In this document: positions 19,019-27,833 of the stretch, piece by piece
Layout: every line of letters begins with the position of its first letter
Numbering within the stretch: position 1 is the first letter of the stretch
From: Bacteroidales bacterium
GTDB taxonomy: Bacteria > Bacteroidota > Bacteroidia > Bacteroidales > F082
Length of the DNA: 64,000 bases
Direction of reading: 5' to 3'
Assembly (NCBI GenBank): GCA_016936505.1
Contig: JAFGXS010000006.1
Coordinates: 1-64,000 of the forward strand
The notes under the pieces: generated by a model
The model's database searches: none
Seen by the model: the letters and a program-made list of their open reading frames with translations, nothing else
Told to the model about the DNA's origin: nothing
Position numbers and translations under genes: made by a program

Positions 19019-20800
19019 ATGACTAATACCGATTTGATAAAAGGTGGTGAATTTCTTGTAAAAGATACCTCTTTTGAAAACATTTTTATCCCAGAAGAAT
19101 TTGATGAAGAGCAACTGATGATTGCACAAAGCTGCACCGACTTTGTAGAATCTGCTGTAGCTCCAAATTTTGAAGCACTGGACAAACACGAAGAGGGGTT
19201 AATGCCTTCACTTTTAAAACAAGCCGGTGAAATGGGTCTACTGGGAATTGCTGTTCCGGAAGAGCTGGAAGGCTTTGGACAATCGTTTCTCACTAATATG
19301 AAAGCCAATGAAGCCATTGGATCAGCCTATTCATTTTCCGTTGCCTTTATGGCTCACACCGGAATAGGCACTTTGCCTCTTCTGTATTATGGAAATGAAG
19401 AACAGAAACAAAAATATATCCCCAAACTGGCTACCGGAGAATGGCTGGCTGCATACTGTCTGACCGAACCGGGGGCAGGTTCTGATGCCAACGCCGGAAA
19501 AACTAAAGCCGTGTTGTCAGAAGACGGTCAGCATTATGTGCTAAACGGTCAGAAAATGTGGATTACCAATGGTGGATTTGCAGATTTACTGACAGTTTTT
19601 GCAAAAATTGACAACGACAGGGTTTTGAGCGCCTTTTTGGTAGAAAGCTCATGGGAAGGGATTAGCATGAATCCTGAAGAAGAAAAAATGGGGATCAAAG
19701 GGTCATCAACCCGCCAAATATTTTTCAACGACGTAAAAGTTCCTGTAGAAAATCTTTTGGGTAAAAGAGGCCAGGGTTTCCGCATTGCACTGAACATCTT
19801 GCATGTGGGACGTATTAAGTTGGGGGCCACAGTAATTGGTGCTATGCATCGTGCCATCAACAACGCGGCTCAATATTCTGTGGAGAGAAAACAGTTTGGT
19901 TCACAACTGGCTGATTTTGGAGCCATTCAACATAAACTGGCCGAACAGGTTGTAAAACTTTTCTCTACGGAATCGGCAGTGTACCGTGTCAGCAAGGATA
20001 TCGAAAACACGATTGAAGCGAATGAAGCTTCAGGTATGGACCACGGAACAGCTCATATCGAGGGAATTGCAGAATTTGAACCTGAATGCGCTTTACTCAA
20101 AGTTTACGGTTCAGAATCGTTAGATTATATTGTTGACGAAATGGTTCAGATTTACGGGGGAATGGGATTTTCTTCTGAAGCTCCCGCTGATCGTTCATAT
20201 CGCGACTCAAGAATCAACAGGATTTTTGAAGGAACCAATGAAATCAATCGCCTGATTGTTGCAGACAGTGAATTAAAAAGAGGATTGAAACACAAATTCA
20301 ACCTGTTTGAAAAAGCTGAAGAAGTGAAACAGGAAAACAATATACAACATCCCCAACCAGATGAATTGGATTATTTTGGGTTGAAACATTATTACGTTAG
20401 CAATATTAAAAAATCAATTTTGTTGCTCATGACCAGTGCTCATGAACATTTTGGGAAAAAACTGGCCTGGGAAGAAGAGGTTCAGATGAATTTTGCCAAT
20501 ATGCTGATGAATGTTTATGTTTTTGAATCGACATTGTTAAGAATTGAGAAACTCGAAAACAAAGGATTAAAGTCTGATATTGCTGTTTACCGCGATATTC
20601 TGGATGTATTAACACAGAATGTAATGTTGCTTGTACAAAAAGAAAGCATAGAAGCCATCAGTTCTTACCTTGAAGGCGTAGAAAAGAAAGAAATGATTTC
20701 CACGATGGAAAAGTTAAACTGGTTCGAGCCTATTAATGTGAAAGAAAGCCGTCGCAGAATTGCCAAAAAGTTAATCGACGATCAAACTTATAAGTTCTAA
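19019..20800 (+). CDS. Acyl-CoA dehydrogenase (long form)
   Basis: This 593-aa FAD enzyme should oxidise acyl-CoA thioesters in fatty-acid or branched-acid breakdown. The AcylCoA_DH N, M and C domains fill residues 20-430. They show CLTEPGAGSDA, the KMWITNGG motif, and IFEGTNEINR, whose Glu is the expected catalytic base. An extra helical C-terminal domain of about 160 residues matches the longer VLCAD/TdmE-type proteins rather than the 380-aa short form. It is monocistronic. No electron-transfer flavoprotein genes are adjacent. Confidence 0.9.
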   Translation: MTNTDLIKGGEFLVKDTSFENIFIPEEFDEEQLMIAQSCTDFVESAVAPNFEALDKHEEGLMPSLLKQAGEMGLLGIAVPEELEGFGQSFLTNMKANEAIGSAYSFSVAFMAHTGIGTLPLLYYGNEEQKQKYIPKLATGEWLAAYCLTEPGAGSDANAGKTKAVLSEDGQHYVLNGQKMWITNGGFADLLTVFAKIDNDRVLSAFLVESSWEGISMNPEEEKMGIKGSSTRQIFFNDVKVPVENLLGKRGQGFRIALNILHVGRIKLGATVIGAMHRAINNAAQYSVERKQFGSQLADFGAIQHKLAEQVVKLFSTESAVYRVSKDIENTIEANEASGMDHGTAHIEGIAEFEPECALLKVYGSESLDYIVDEMVQIYGGMGFSSEAPADRSYRDSRINRIFEGTNEINRLIVADSELKRGLKHKFNLFEKAEEVKQENNIQHPQPDELDYFGLKHYYVSNIKKSILLLMTSAHEHFGKKLAWEEEVQMNFANMLMNVYVFESTLLRIEKLENKGLKSDIAVYRDILDVLTQNVMLLVQKESIEAISSYLEGVEKKEMISTMEKLNWFEPINVKESRRRIAKKLIDDQTYKF

Positions 20801-20803
20801 TCT

Positions 20804-21103
20804 TTAAAGAGCACCTGATGCACTCAGGTGCTCTTTCATTTTTTGTTTTTGCTCATCACTTAACGTGATAATTAAATGATCAGGATCTATTTCTGCCCAG
20901 TTTTTTATCTGTTGGTGAATAAACTCTGATTGTTTTTTAAACTCACGGCAAAATGAACAAACAGCCAAATGCATTTTCAACTGAACGCGCTCCATAGAGC
21001 CAGCGGAATCCAAAGATTGTTTGGTAATCAATAAAGTAGCCGTATCACAATCAAGCAACACCTTAGAAAACCCTTTTGATACAATATTTTTTAAACTACT
21101 CAT
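20804..21103 (-). CDS. Putative anti-sigma factor with zinc-binding HX3CX2C motif
   Basis: This 99-aa soluble protein has His45-x3-Cys49-x2-Cys52 (HLAVCSFC), the ZAS/zf-HC2 signature of zinc anti-sigma factors, and no membrane segment. It follows the ECF sigma gene with an 8-nt overlap, so the two are probably made together. It would bind and hold the sigma factor until a signal, perhaps redox, releases it. Its last codons lie inside the terminator hairpin of the convergent acyl-CoA dehydrogenase gene. Confidence 0.75.
   Translation of the reverse strand: MSSLKNIVSKGFSKVLLDCDTATLLITKQSLDSAGSMERVQLKMHLAVCSFCREFKKQSEFIHQQIKNWAEIDPDHLIITLSDEQKQKMKEHLSASGAL
20806..20836 (+). terminator. Terminator hairpin after acyl-CoA dehydrogenase, inside convergent coding end
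   Basis: Perfect 13-nt arms at 20806-20818 and 20824-20836 enclose a 5-nt loop and are followed by a T-rich stretch. On the other strand the same bases encode the C-terminal codons of the anti-sigma gene. Confidence 0.75.
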
Positions 21104-21674
21104 TCAACCATTTTTTTTCAACACATTCTCTTAGCTGTAACCGCGCCCTGTGTAAGATTACCCAGAAGTTAGACGATGTACATCCCAATTCCTTACATAT
21201 TACTGATGACTCTACCTCTTCCATCACTTTAAGCACAAAAACAGATCTCCATTTTTCAGGCAAAAGAGAAAGGCACAACTCTATCATTTTTTGAAATTCC
21301 TCATTCCTTAAAGGGTTGTAGTTGTCAAGATTCCAGTCTTTAGGTGCCCTTTCCAGTATCCAGTGTCCTTCAACTCCTTTTGCATCCTCAAAAGGGCTGA
21401 CAAAACCTGATATATCCTTTTCATTTTGGGTACTTTTTTTGCGGTAGTGATCCACAACTTTTCTTCTCAGAATAGACAGTAACCAAGTACGAACCGCACT
21501 TTCTCTTCTGAAAGATTCCAAAGAATTTAATGCTGAAACGAATGTATCCTGAACTAAATCCTCAGCCAATTCTTTAGATTGCACCCTCGACCACGCATAA
21601 TTATAGAGGTAATCGCCATGAGTGTCTACCCATGATGAAGGATTCAAATCAGATGAATTTAGTTTTTCCGGCAT
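21096..21674 (-). CDS. ECF-type RNA polymerase sigma factor
   Basis: This 192-aa protein has sigma region 2 (residues 15-85: YNYAWSRVQ, ELAEDLVQDTF, RTWLLSILRRKVVDHYRKK). Region 4 covers about 115-185, with ELGCTSSNFWVILHRARLQL as the -35 recognition helix area. The two are joined by a rather long linker. It is followed by an overlapping zinc anti-sigma gene, which fits a sigma/anti-sigma stress-response pair. The signal and regulon cannot be told from the window. Confidence 0.92.
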   Translation of the reverse strand: MPEKLNSSDLNPSSWVDTHGDYLYNYAWSRVQSKELAEDLVQDTFVSALNSLESFRRESAVRTWLLSILRRKVVDHYRKKSTQNEKDISGFVSPFEDAKGVEGHWILERAPKDWNLDNYNPLRNEEFQKMIELCLSLLPEKWRSVFVLKVMEEVESSVICKELGCTSSNFWVILHRARLQLRECVEKKWLNE

Positions 21675-21693
21675 GAGATAAAAGTAAGAAAAT

Positions 21694-22143
21694 CTATTTT
21701 ATCGTATTAAGCCAGCCATTATTGGCATCCTGATAACAATCAATTTCAGATACATAAGGCTTAATATCCAATAAAGGTGATCCGTCAAGCATATCAGGAG
21801 CTGAGAAATAAATTTTATTTCCTTCAATTCTTTGTATTCTTACAATTGTAAGTCCAATAGGATTGGGTCTTCGAGGACTTCTGATAGCAAAGACTCCCTT
21901 TTCAGCATGATGACGAGGCGTTTTCTGAATTAAATCGTAGCTTTCTGACAAATGAAAATGAAATATAAAATAGGCATGGGTAAAATCCTTTAATCCATTC
22001 AATCCTTCTTCATATTCTGAAAAAATTTCAACCCATCCTTCATTGTCAGGTTCAAATCTTCCCTGACGAGGCGGTTTTTGTTGTTTATCAAAAGGTGTAT
22101 GAATAATACCAATTGGATTTAAACTAATATGCTGATTTTCCAT
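21694..22143 (-). CDS. trmO: tRNA (N6-threonylcarbamoyladenosine(37)-N6)-methyltransferase TrmO
   Basis: This 149-aa protein of the TsaA/YaeB family methylates t6A37 of tRNA using S-adenosylmethionine. The family signature SPRRPNPIGLTIVRI is present, with IGIIHTPF near the N-terminus and DGSPLLDIKPY near the C-terminus. It lacks the C-terminal extension of the E. coli protein, as is common outside Proteobacteria. It starts 1 nt after the thioredoxin stop, so the two are likely co-transcribed. Confidence 0.88.
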   Translation of the reverse strand: MENQHISLNPIGIIHTPFDKQQKPPRQGRFEPDNEGWVEIFSEYEEGLNGLKDFTHAYFIFHFHLSESYDLIQKTPRHHAEKGVFAIRSPRRPNPIGLTIVRIQRIEGNKIYFSAPDMLDGSPLLDIKPYVSEIDCYQDANNGWLNTIK

Positions 22144-22144
22144 T

Positions 22145-22441
22145 TTATAAAAATTGATTGATTTGGGCGACTAATTGTTGGGGCCGGATTACTCCTGCCT
22201 GACGAAATTTCACCTCTCCCTTCTTAAAAATCATGATCGTAGGTACATTCTGAATCATCCATTTACGAGAAATCTCAGGATTTTTATCCACATCCACCTT
22301 AAGAATTCTTACTTTATCTCCAAGTTGCTGTTTTACTTGTTTCAAAATTGGCGGCATCATCTTACAAGGTTGGCACCATTCTACCGAAAAGTCAATAAGA
22401 ATGGGTTTTTCACTATTTATTATCTCTTGAAAATTCGCCAT
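22145..22441 (-). CDS. trxA: Thioredoxin
   Basis: This 98-aa protein is a single thioredoxin fold with Cys23 and Cys26 in EWCQPCK. The usual WCGPC is changed to WCQPC. The cis-proline region is NVPTIMIF. It is a cytosolic disulfide reductase, first of a two-gene unit with trmO. Confidence 0.9.
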   Translation of the reverse strand: MANFQEIINSEKPILIDFSVEWCQPCKMMPPILKQVKQQLGDKVRILKVDVDKNPEISRKWMIQNVPTIMIFKKGEVKFRQAGVIRPQQLVAQINQFL

Positions 22442-22566
22442 AACTTCATTGTTTAATTTGTCCTTTCAAAAACTGTTCCTTCATAAAATAACTGACAAAA
22501 TTTCCTAACCACCTCAGATTTAACAAAATATTTTTGGGAAATTTTTCCAAATATTGGAACTTTTAT

Positions 22567-22574
22567 TACATTTG
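22567..22574 (+). promoter_or_regulatory. -7 box (TACATTTG) of the DUF4382-like lipoprotein gene
   Basis: A perfect TAnnTTTG match 25 nt before the ATG. An imperfect palindrome (TTTGGGAAA ... TTTTCCAAA, 22533-22551) overlaps the -33 zone and could be an operator. Confidence 0.45.
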
Positions 22575-22599
22575 ACCATTAATTCATAAAAATACTAAC

Positions 22600-23544
22600 A
22601 TGAAAATTAAACCTACCCTTATTTTATTAGCTTTAGTTTTTGGCCTAATTTCTTGTTCAAAAGACAAACAAATTACACCAACAGCTCAGACCTCTACACC
22701 GCAAACCGCAAATCTTAAAAGCGCTCCTTCTACTACCACTACAAATGATGGTCTAATTCATCTTTTCATTAGAGGTGTAGACAACACACAGTTTGTTGCC
22801 GGTGGCGGTACATTAACCCATATTGATCTTGTACAAAAAGGAAATTCTAATAAAGAAAAACGTGTAACTATTTTTGATCAATCCTGGCACTGGTACCCTA
22901 CTCCAACAGGTGCTGAATATTTTAACGATCTATTGGACATGTATCAGGGAATCATGATAGACTTGGCTAATGGGGATGTTAATCCACCTCCTGGCGATTA
23001 TGATTTTGCTGTTGCTACAGTAGAGGGAACAGGGTGGTTAAAGGATAAAGATGGAAACACCTACCCGGTAAAGTTTCCCGGAAACCAATTTATATTAAAA
23101 TTTAAACCGGCTCTAAAAATTGCAACTGAATTGTCAACAGATGTTGTTCTAGATATTGACATCAATCGCTCTTTTGTCAAAACAGGAAATTTTTACATTT
23201 TTAAACCTGTTGTAAAGGTTGCGAATTTGACCACTAATGGTAGTCTTTACGGTGGCGTTTATACATACAACGCAGATTATTCAGATGTGGTTCCTGTTCC
23301 AGGAGCAACAATAAGCGTAGATGGAGTTCCTTCTTTTGTAACTTATGACCAGCCAATCCCGGTTCCTGGTACTGATTTTACAATTGAACCCGGCCAATAT
23401 TGGATCCCTGGACTACCAGCCGGAAGCTACACAGTTTCTGCTTCAGCAGATGGATACACAACTTACTCAACACAAGTTACTATCGTGGAAGGAAACTTCA
23501 CACAGCAATTCTTTCTTTTAATGCCTACGACAACAGCGCCATAA
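22600..23544 (+). CDS. DUF4382-like lipoprotein with carboxypeptidase-regulatory-like domain
   Basis: This 314-aa lipoprotein has lipobox LISC (Cys20), followed by a Thr/Ser/Pro-rich linker to about residue 48. Residues 50-195 resemble DUF4382 (LIHLFIRGVDN, THIDLVQKG). Residues about 215-305 form a beta-sandwich of the carboxypeptidase-regulatory/CnaB kind (GATISVDG, GLPAGSYTVSASADGYTTY). Such proteins sit on the cell surface, with no known enzyme activity. It is a single gene with its own promoter and terminator. Confidence 0.6.
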   Translation: MKIKPTLILLALVFGLISCSKDKQITPTAQTSTPQTANLKSAPSTTTTNDGLIHLFIRGVDNTQFVAGGGTLTHIDLVQKGNSNKEKRVTIFDQSWHWYPTPTGAEYFNDLLDMYQGIMIDLANGDVNPPPGDYDFAVATVEGTGWLKDKDGNTYPVKFPGNQFILKFKPALKIATELSTDVVLDIDINRSFVKTGNFYIFKPVVKVANLTTNGSLYGGVYTYNADYSDVVPVPGATISVDGVPSFVTYDQPIPVPGTDFTIEPGQYWIPGLPAGSYTVSASADGYTTYSTQVTIVEGNFTQQFFLLMPTTTAP

Positions 23545-23571
23545 TAAGCAAGCGCGCAGTGATAAGAAAAT

Positions 23572-23607
23572 AAAAAAAGAGGATGCAAAATGGCATCCTC
23601 TTTTTTT
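23572..23607. terminator. Bidirectional terminator between the DUF4382-like gene and pdxJ
   Basis: Arms at 23572-23586 and 23593-23607 are perfectly complementary over 15 nt, with an A tract on one side and a T tract on the other around a GC core (GAGGATGC). It serves both convergent genes. Confidence 0.88.
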
Positions 23608-23628
23608 ATTTTGAAATTTACCTATTTC

Positions 23629-24348
23629 TTAGTCCAACCGCAGGGCGCGGAGATACATCTGAATAGCATTCTGAAGTCCCAGATAAAGTGCATCAACAAC
23701 TAATGCATGACCAATACTTACTTCAGCCAGCCAGGGAATGTTTTTAGCAAAATAATGTAAATTTTCCAGGTTCAGATCATGACCGGCATTGATCTCTAAT
23801 CCGATCTCTTTTGCAACTTTTGCAGCATCAACAAAAGGTTGAATTGCTTTTTTCGGGTTATTTTTATAACCAGAAGCATAAGATTCTGTATACAATTCTA
23901 TTCTATCAGTTCCTGTCTCTTTGGCTTTTTCAACCATTAATTGATCAGGATCAACAAAGATGGAGGTTCTGATACCCGCTTCTTTAAACTGACCAATTAC
24001 ATCCACCAGAAATGATTTGTGTTTCACTGTATCCCAACCATGATCCGAAGTTAGCTGACCGGGATCGTCAGGAACTAAGGTTACCTGATCGGGTCTGTAT
24101 TTTAAAACCAAATCAATGAATTTGGGAACCGGATTCCCTTCAATATTAAACTCTGTTGTTATTAAAGGTTTTAATAATTCCACATCCTTATATCTGATAT
24201 GTCTTTCATCAGGTCGTGGATGAACCGTTATTCCCTGGGCACCAAATTTCTCACAATCTACAGCTGTCTGCTGAACATCGGGGAAATTACCACCACGTGC
24301 ATTACGCAAAGTAGCTATTTTATTGATATTTACACTTAATCGGATCAT
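23629..24348 (-). CDS. pdxJ: Pyridoxine 5'-phosphate synthase
   Basis: This 239-aa TIM-barrel enzyme joins deoxyxylulose 5-phosphate and 3-amino-2-oxopropyl phosphate to make pyridoxine 5'-phosphate in the DXP-dependent vitamin B6 pathway. Recognisable stretches are [37 protein letters not shown] and [10 protein letters not shown]. It ends at a bidirectional terminator and is divergent from dtd. Confidence 0.96.
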   Translation of the reverse strand: MIRLSVNINKIATLRNARGGNFPDVQQTAVDCEKFGAQGITVHPRPDERHIRYKDVELLKPLITTEFNIEGNPVPKFIDLVLKYRPDQVTLVPDDPGQLTSDHGWDTVKHKSFLVDVIGQFKEAGIRTSIFVDPDQLMVEKAKETGTDRIELYTESYASGYKNNPKKAIQPFVDAAKVAKEIGLEINAGHDLNLENLHYFAKNIPWLAEVSIGHALVVDALYLGLQNAIQMYLRALRLD

Positions 24349-24362
24349 TGTTTTATTTTCGT

Positions 24363-24370
24363 CAAAATTA
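24363..24370 (-). promoter_or_regulatory. -7 box (TAATTTTG) of pdxJ
   Basis: A perfect TAnnTTTG match on the minus strand, 14 nt before the pdxJ ATG. No clear -33 element. Confidence 0.4.
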
Positions 24371-24410
24371 CTAATTTAGATGTTTAAAACACCCATAAAA
24401 TTAACACTTC

Positions 24411-24863
24411 ATGCGAGCAGTAATACAGCGGGTACAGAAAGCAACTGTTACTATATATCTGGAAAAAACAGCCGAAATTGAACAAGGACTTCTCATACTT
24501 CTGGGTATTGAAGAAGAAGACTCAAGAGAAGATATAGACTGGTTAGCGGGCAAGATTTCCCGTCTGCGTATTTTTGATGATCAACAAGGGGTTATGAACC
24601 TTTCAATACAGGACACTAAAGGAGATATTCTTGTTGTGAGTCAGTTTACTTTATACGCATCAACAAAAAAAGGAAACCGACCTTCTTACATCAAAGCTGC
24701 ACGACCGGAGACCTCAGAACCTATTTATAAAACTTTTGTTGAAACATTATCTGAACTCATCCAACAACCTGTGAAAACAGGAAAATTTGGGGCAGAAATG
24801 CAGATAAGTCTGGTTAACGACGGTCCGGTAACTATCCTTATCGATACAAAAAACAAAGAATAA
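24411..24863 (+). CDS. dtd: D-aminoacyl-tRNA deacylase
   Basis: This 150-aa protein removes D-amino acids (and glycine mischarged on tRNA-Ala) from tRNA. It starts MRAVIQRV and has the catalytic SQFTLYAST motif with GNRPSY following, and NDGPVTILIDT near the C-terminus with the Gly-cisPro chirality-filter region. It is a single gene, convergent with the membrane thioredoxin gene by a 1-nt gap. Confidence 0.96.
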   Translation: MRAVIQRVQKATVTIYLEKTAEIEQGLLILLGIEEEDSREDIDWLAGKISRLRIFDDQQGVMNLSIQDTKGDILVVSQFTLYASTKKGNRPSYIKAARPETSEPIYKTFVETLSELIQQPVKTGKFGAEMQISLVNDGPVTILIDTKNKE

Positions 24864-24864
24864 A

Positions 24865-25293
24865 TCAGGCTTTTAGCGCTGCATTGATTCCTTTAAGCAA
24901 AACGGGCTTTGTTTTAACGCCAACAAATCTCTGAACAACTTCTCCATCCTTAAAAATCAGAATAGTCGGAATGTTTCTAATACCTAACTCACCTGCCATT
25001 TTTTGATTGTTTTGGACATCGAGTTTACAGATTTTCGCTTTATCACTCACTTCTTCAGCTAATTCACTAACAATTGGCCCCTGAATTTTACACGGAGTAC
25101 ACCAATCAGCCCAGAAATCAACTAAACTTACTCCTTTACTGATTTGCTTTTTAAAGGTTGCATCAGTTAAGATAACTAGTTTCTCGCTGTCGGGCCTACC
25201 AGCCGATTTCGTTAGCAATCTATATCTGCGGTAAGCAGAAAAAACCATCCATAAGATCAGTGCCCCCAAGGCAATCCAAACATAATTATTCAT
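24865..25293 (-). CDS. Membrane-anchored thioredoxin-like protein
   Basis: The ATG at 25293 gives 142 aa; an upstream TTG adds one residue only. An N-terminal membrane segment (residues 4-20) is followed by a thioredoxin fold with Cys65/Cys68 in WADWCTPCK and NIPTILIF at the cis-proline. The hydrophobic start and no lipobox suggest an inner-membrane anchor. The start overlaps the upstream thioredoxin gene by 8 nt, so they probably act as a pair. Confidence 0.8.
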   Translation of the reverse strand: MNNYVWIALGALILWMVFSAYRRYRLLTKSAGRPDSEKLVILTDATFKKQISKGVSLVDFWADWCTPCKIQGPIVSELAEEVSDKAKICKLDVQNNQKMAGELGIRNIPTILIFKDGEVVQRFVGVKTKPVLLKGINAALKA

Positions 25294-25612
25294 CAATTTG
25301 TTTTTTTATTTGACTTATTAAATATTCTTTACTTTGTATTCCAGGCATTTGAGTAATCACTTTTCCATCTTTCATTATCAAAAGAAAAGGAATATTACGA
25401 ACCCCGAAACGGTCGGCCAAAATTCTGTTATCACTAACATTAATTTTCGCAACCTTTATTTTGCCCTCAAACATATTTGCGATCTCAGTATAAATTTTAT
25501 CCTGAGCAATGCAGGCTGTACACCATTCAGCCCAGAAATCGACCAGCCAAAGACCTCTGTTTAAATGCCGCTGCCAATTCATATAATGAACCGTAACAAA
25601 GTCATTTTTCAT
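25286..25612 (-). CDS. Small thioredoxin-like protein
   Basis: The start was placed at the ATG at 25612 (108 aa). The longer open frame runs back into the hydrolase gene on the same strand, and a perfect -7 box (25618-25625) sits just upstream. Cys31/Cys34 are in WAEWCTACI, an unusual Thr-Ala dipeptide between the cysteines, and NIPFLLIM provides the cis-proline. No signal peptide. It overlaps the membrane thioredoxin gene by 8 nt. Confidence 0.78.
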   Translation of the reverse strand: MKNDFVTVHYMNWQRHLNRGLWLVDFWAEWCTACIAQDKIYTEIANMFEGKIKVAKINVSDNRILADRFGVRNIPFLLIMKDGKVITQMPGIQSKEYLISQIKKQIDE

Positions 25613-25617
25613 GAGTG

Positions 25618-25625
25618 CAAAGATA
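25618..25625 (-). promoter_or_regulatory. -7 box (TATCTTTG) of the small thioredoxin gene
   Basis: A perfect TAnnTTTG match on the minus strand, ending only 5 nt before the ATG at 25612. The transcript would be nearly leaderless. Confidence 0.5.
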
Positions 25626-25674
25626 CTGCTTTTGTAACTCTCACTGATAGAAAATAACAGGTTAAGAAAGCATC

Positions 25675-26478
25675 TTAAGCTCCTTGATACCAAGACGGCT
25701 TTCCGGTCATAAAACCAAAGGTAATTTGATAAAACCGCTCCCAGGCTTCCACATGAACCCAATGCGAAGCTCCTTCGATGGTAATAATTTCGGCATGAGG
25801 GAAGTTTTTCCTTAAATCGCCGTAATCTAAAGGTAAAATATAATCAGAAGCACCTCCCCTGATAAATAATGTTGGTCTATCGTAAGTTTGATCAAAGTCA
25901 ATTGAATCCATCATATCATTCAAATTAGGTTCAATACCCTCAACATTCAAACGCCACCTAAAATTATTATTTTCGTCACGATAAATATTCTTTAATACAA
26001 ACTGACGAATCCGAATTTGAGGAATCAACGGTTCCAATTGGTGTTCCACATCATGGCGCGATTTTGCATTTGCCAGATTAATCTGGCGCATGGCTTTTAT
26101 AATTTCAATATGTTGCTGCCGTGGAGGATACGCCTTAATTCCAATATCAACAACGATGAGCCGTTTAACCAAATCAGGATTTTCCAGGGTATAACGCATA
26201 GCCACTTTTCCACCCATTGAATGCCCGAGCAAAATAGGATTTTTAATTTCATGGTCTTCAATAAAGTCAGTTAAGTCGCTGGTTAGAGTCAAATAATTAA
26301 ACACGGGACTGTGAGGCGACTGTCCGTGATTGCGTTGATCAATAACGTACACCTCAAAACCTTCCATAGCAATCCGACGGGCATAAGTAACCCAGTTATC
26401 AGATAACCCAAACAAGCCATGCAAAATAATTAAGGGGTATGAACCCGGGTCTCCATACTTTCTGAAAAACAACTCCAT
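25675..26478 (-). CDS. Alpha/beta hydrolase (YbfF-like esterase)
   Basis: The ATG at 26478 (267 aa) is preferred over a TTG at 26496, which belongs to a -7 box. The alpha/beta hydrolase fold shows the oxyanion stretch LHGLFGLSDNW and nucleophile elbow GHSMGG with Ser87. His of ASHWVH near the C-terminus completes the triad, and an Asp/Glu lies between. It is closest in style to acyl-CoA esterase YbfF or related proteins. The substrate is not known. Confidence 0.85.
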   Translation of the reverse strand: MELFFRKYGDPGSYPLIILHGLFGLSDNWVTYARRIAMEGFEVYVIDQRNHGQSPHSPVFNYLTLTSDLTDFIEDHEIKNPILLGHSMGGKVAMRYTLENPDLVKRLIVVDIGIKAYPPRQQHIEIIKAMRQINLANAKSRHDVEHQLEPLIPQIRIRQFVLKNIYRDENNNFRWRLNVEGIEPNLNDMMDSIDFDQTYDRPTLFIRGGASDYILPLDYGDLRKNFPHAEIITIEGASHWVHVEAWERFYQITFGFMTGKPSWYQGA

Positions 26479-26493
26479 GATTATTTTTTGGTG

Positions 26494-26501
26494 CAAAAGT
26501 A
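26494..26501 (-). promoter_or_regulatory. -7 box (TACTTTTG) of the hydrolase gene
   Basis: A perfect TAnnTTTG match on the minus strand, 15 nt before the ATG at 26478. A possible -33 TTTG complement (26526-26529) is about 24 nt away, slightly long. Confidence 0.5.
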
Positions 26502-26603
26502 CTTCAAATTATAAAAACAGAAAGTCAAAGTATGAACCTATGAACATACTTTAAAGTAATTTTCTCGCGAATAAATCTGATATTTGTACCAAACAAATCC
26601 GAT

Positions 26604-27833
26604 ATGAATTTTTCGCTATTCATGGCCCGCCGCTACTTATTTTCTAAAAAGTCGCATAATCTTATTAATGTGATTTCTGGAATTTCAATTGTTGGCATGA
26701 CCATAGGAACAGCGGCATTGATTATTGTTCTTTCTGTTTTTAACGGATTTGAAAGTGTGGTAAAATCGTTATACCAAACCTTTAGTCCTGATTTACTTGT
26801 TACCGTAAAACAAGGTAAAACATTTCACTATTCTGACTTTCCTTCAGAAAAAATTAAAAATCTGAGTGGTGTAACTGCCCTGGGACCTGTTGTTGAGGAA
26901 GATGCCCTTTTCCGCTACGGACATAAGCAAGCCATTGGAAAACTGAAAGGTTATCCTGAAAATCTGGCTTCCAAAATCGGGTTGGACACATTAATGCAAC
27001 AGGGAGAGTTCACATTGCAATCGGGGAATTCCGACTTTGCAGTTTTGGGAACAGGAGTTGCCTGGAGACTGGGCGTTCAGGCCATTGACGGAACCTCAAT
27101 ACTGGATGTTTTTGTTCCCAGAAGAGGAACCTTATTTACCAACAGTTTTGAAAACGCATTTAATACAGCCCGGCTGCCTGTATCAGGAGTTTTTTCTGCA
27201 CAGCAGGATTTCGATCAGAAATATGTTCTTACTTCTTTGAGTGTTGCACGCACACTCATGGACTATTCTGACGAAGCCACCTCTGTAGAAATTTATCTCA
27301 AACCTGGAACAGCAGTTAATGAATTTCAGTCCAAAGTACAGCAAATTTTAGGAAATAATTTTTCTGTCAGGAACCGCTTTCAACAAAATGAATCACTCTT
27401 TAAAATTATGAAATCTGAAAAAATTGCCGTTTTTCTGATTCTGGTTTTTATTCTGATCCTCGCTTCATTTAATATGATTGGATCCATTTCTCTTTTGATT
27501 GTTGAGAAAATAAAAGACATGGCCATTTTAAAGAGTATGGGCGCCGAAAAACAAACTGTAAAAAGAATCTTTCTCCAACAGGGAATCTTAATCAGTTTTA
27601 TCAGTGCAATTGCCGGACTTTTGATCGGATTTATTGTTCTATGGCTCCAACAAACTTTTGGATTAATCCGACTTGGCCCTGAAGGAAGCTACGTAATAAG
27701 TGTTTATCCAGTAAAAATGCAGCTAACCGATTTTATCATTGTATTTTTCACAGTCCAAGTCATCGGAATACTTGCATCATGGTACCCGGTTCACTTTTTA
27801 CTCAGAAACTTTAGCAAGATCAAACTTCAATAA
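26604..27833 (+). CDS. ABC transporter permease of the LolC/LolE (FtsX) type
   Basis: This 409-aa protein has an N-terminal membrane segment (about 20-45), a MacB-type periplasmic domain (about 50-240) and three C-terminal membrane segments (about 270-400). This is the layout of the lipoprotein-releasing permeases. The opening ARRYLFSKKSHNLINVISGIS and the FtsX stretch KDMAILKSMGA are typical. The ATPase partner is not adjacent. It probably moves lipoproteins from the inner membrane. A near -7 box (GATATTTG) lies about 18 nt upstream. Confidence 0.85.
   Translation: MNFSLFMARRYLFSKKSHNLINVISGISIVGMTIGTAALIIVLSVFNGFESVVKSLYQTFSPDLLVTVKQGKTFHYSDFPSEKIKNLSGVTALGPVVEEDALFRYGHKQAIGKLKGYPENLASKIGLDTLMQQGEFTLQSGNSDFAVLGTGVAWRLGVQAIDGTSILDVFVPRRGTLFTNSFENAFNTARLPVSGVFSAQQDFDQKYVLTSLSVARTLMDYSDEATSVEIYLKPGTAVNEFQSKVQQILGNNFSVRNRFQQNESLFKIMKSEKIAVFLILVFILILASFNMIGSISLLIVEKIKDMAILKSMGAEKQTVKRIFLQQGILISFISAIAGLLIGFIVLWLQQTFGLIRLGPEGSYVISVYPVKMQLTDFIIVFFTVQVIGILASWYPVHFLLRNFSKIKLQ

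Noticed and set aside
25613-25762. Fifty extra N-terminal residues for the small thioredoxin
   Set aside because: They overlap the hydrolase gene on the same strand in another frame and precede a -7 box; the thioredoxin fold needs none of them.
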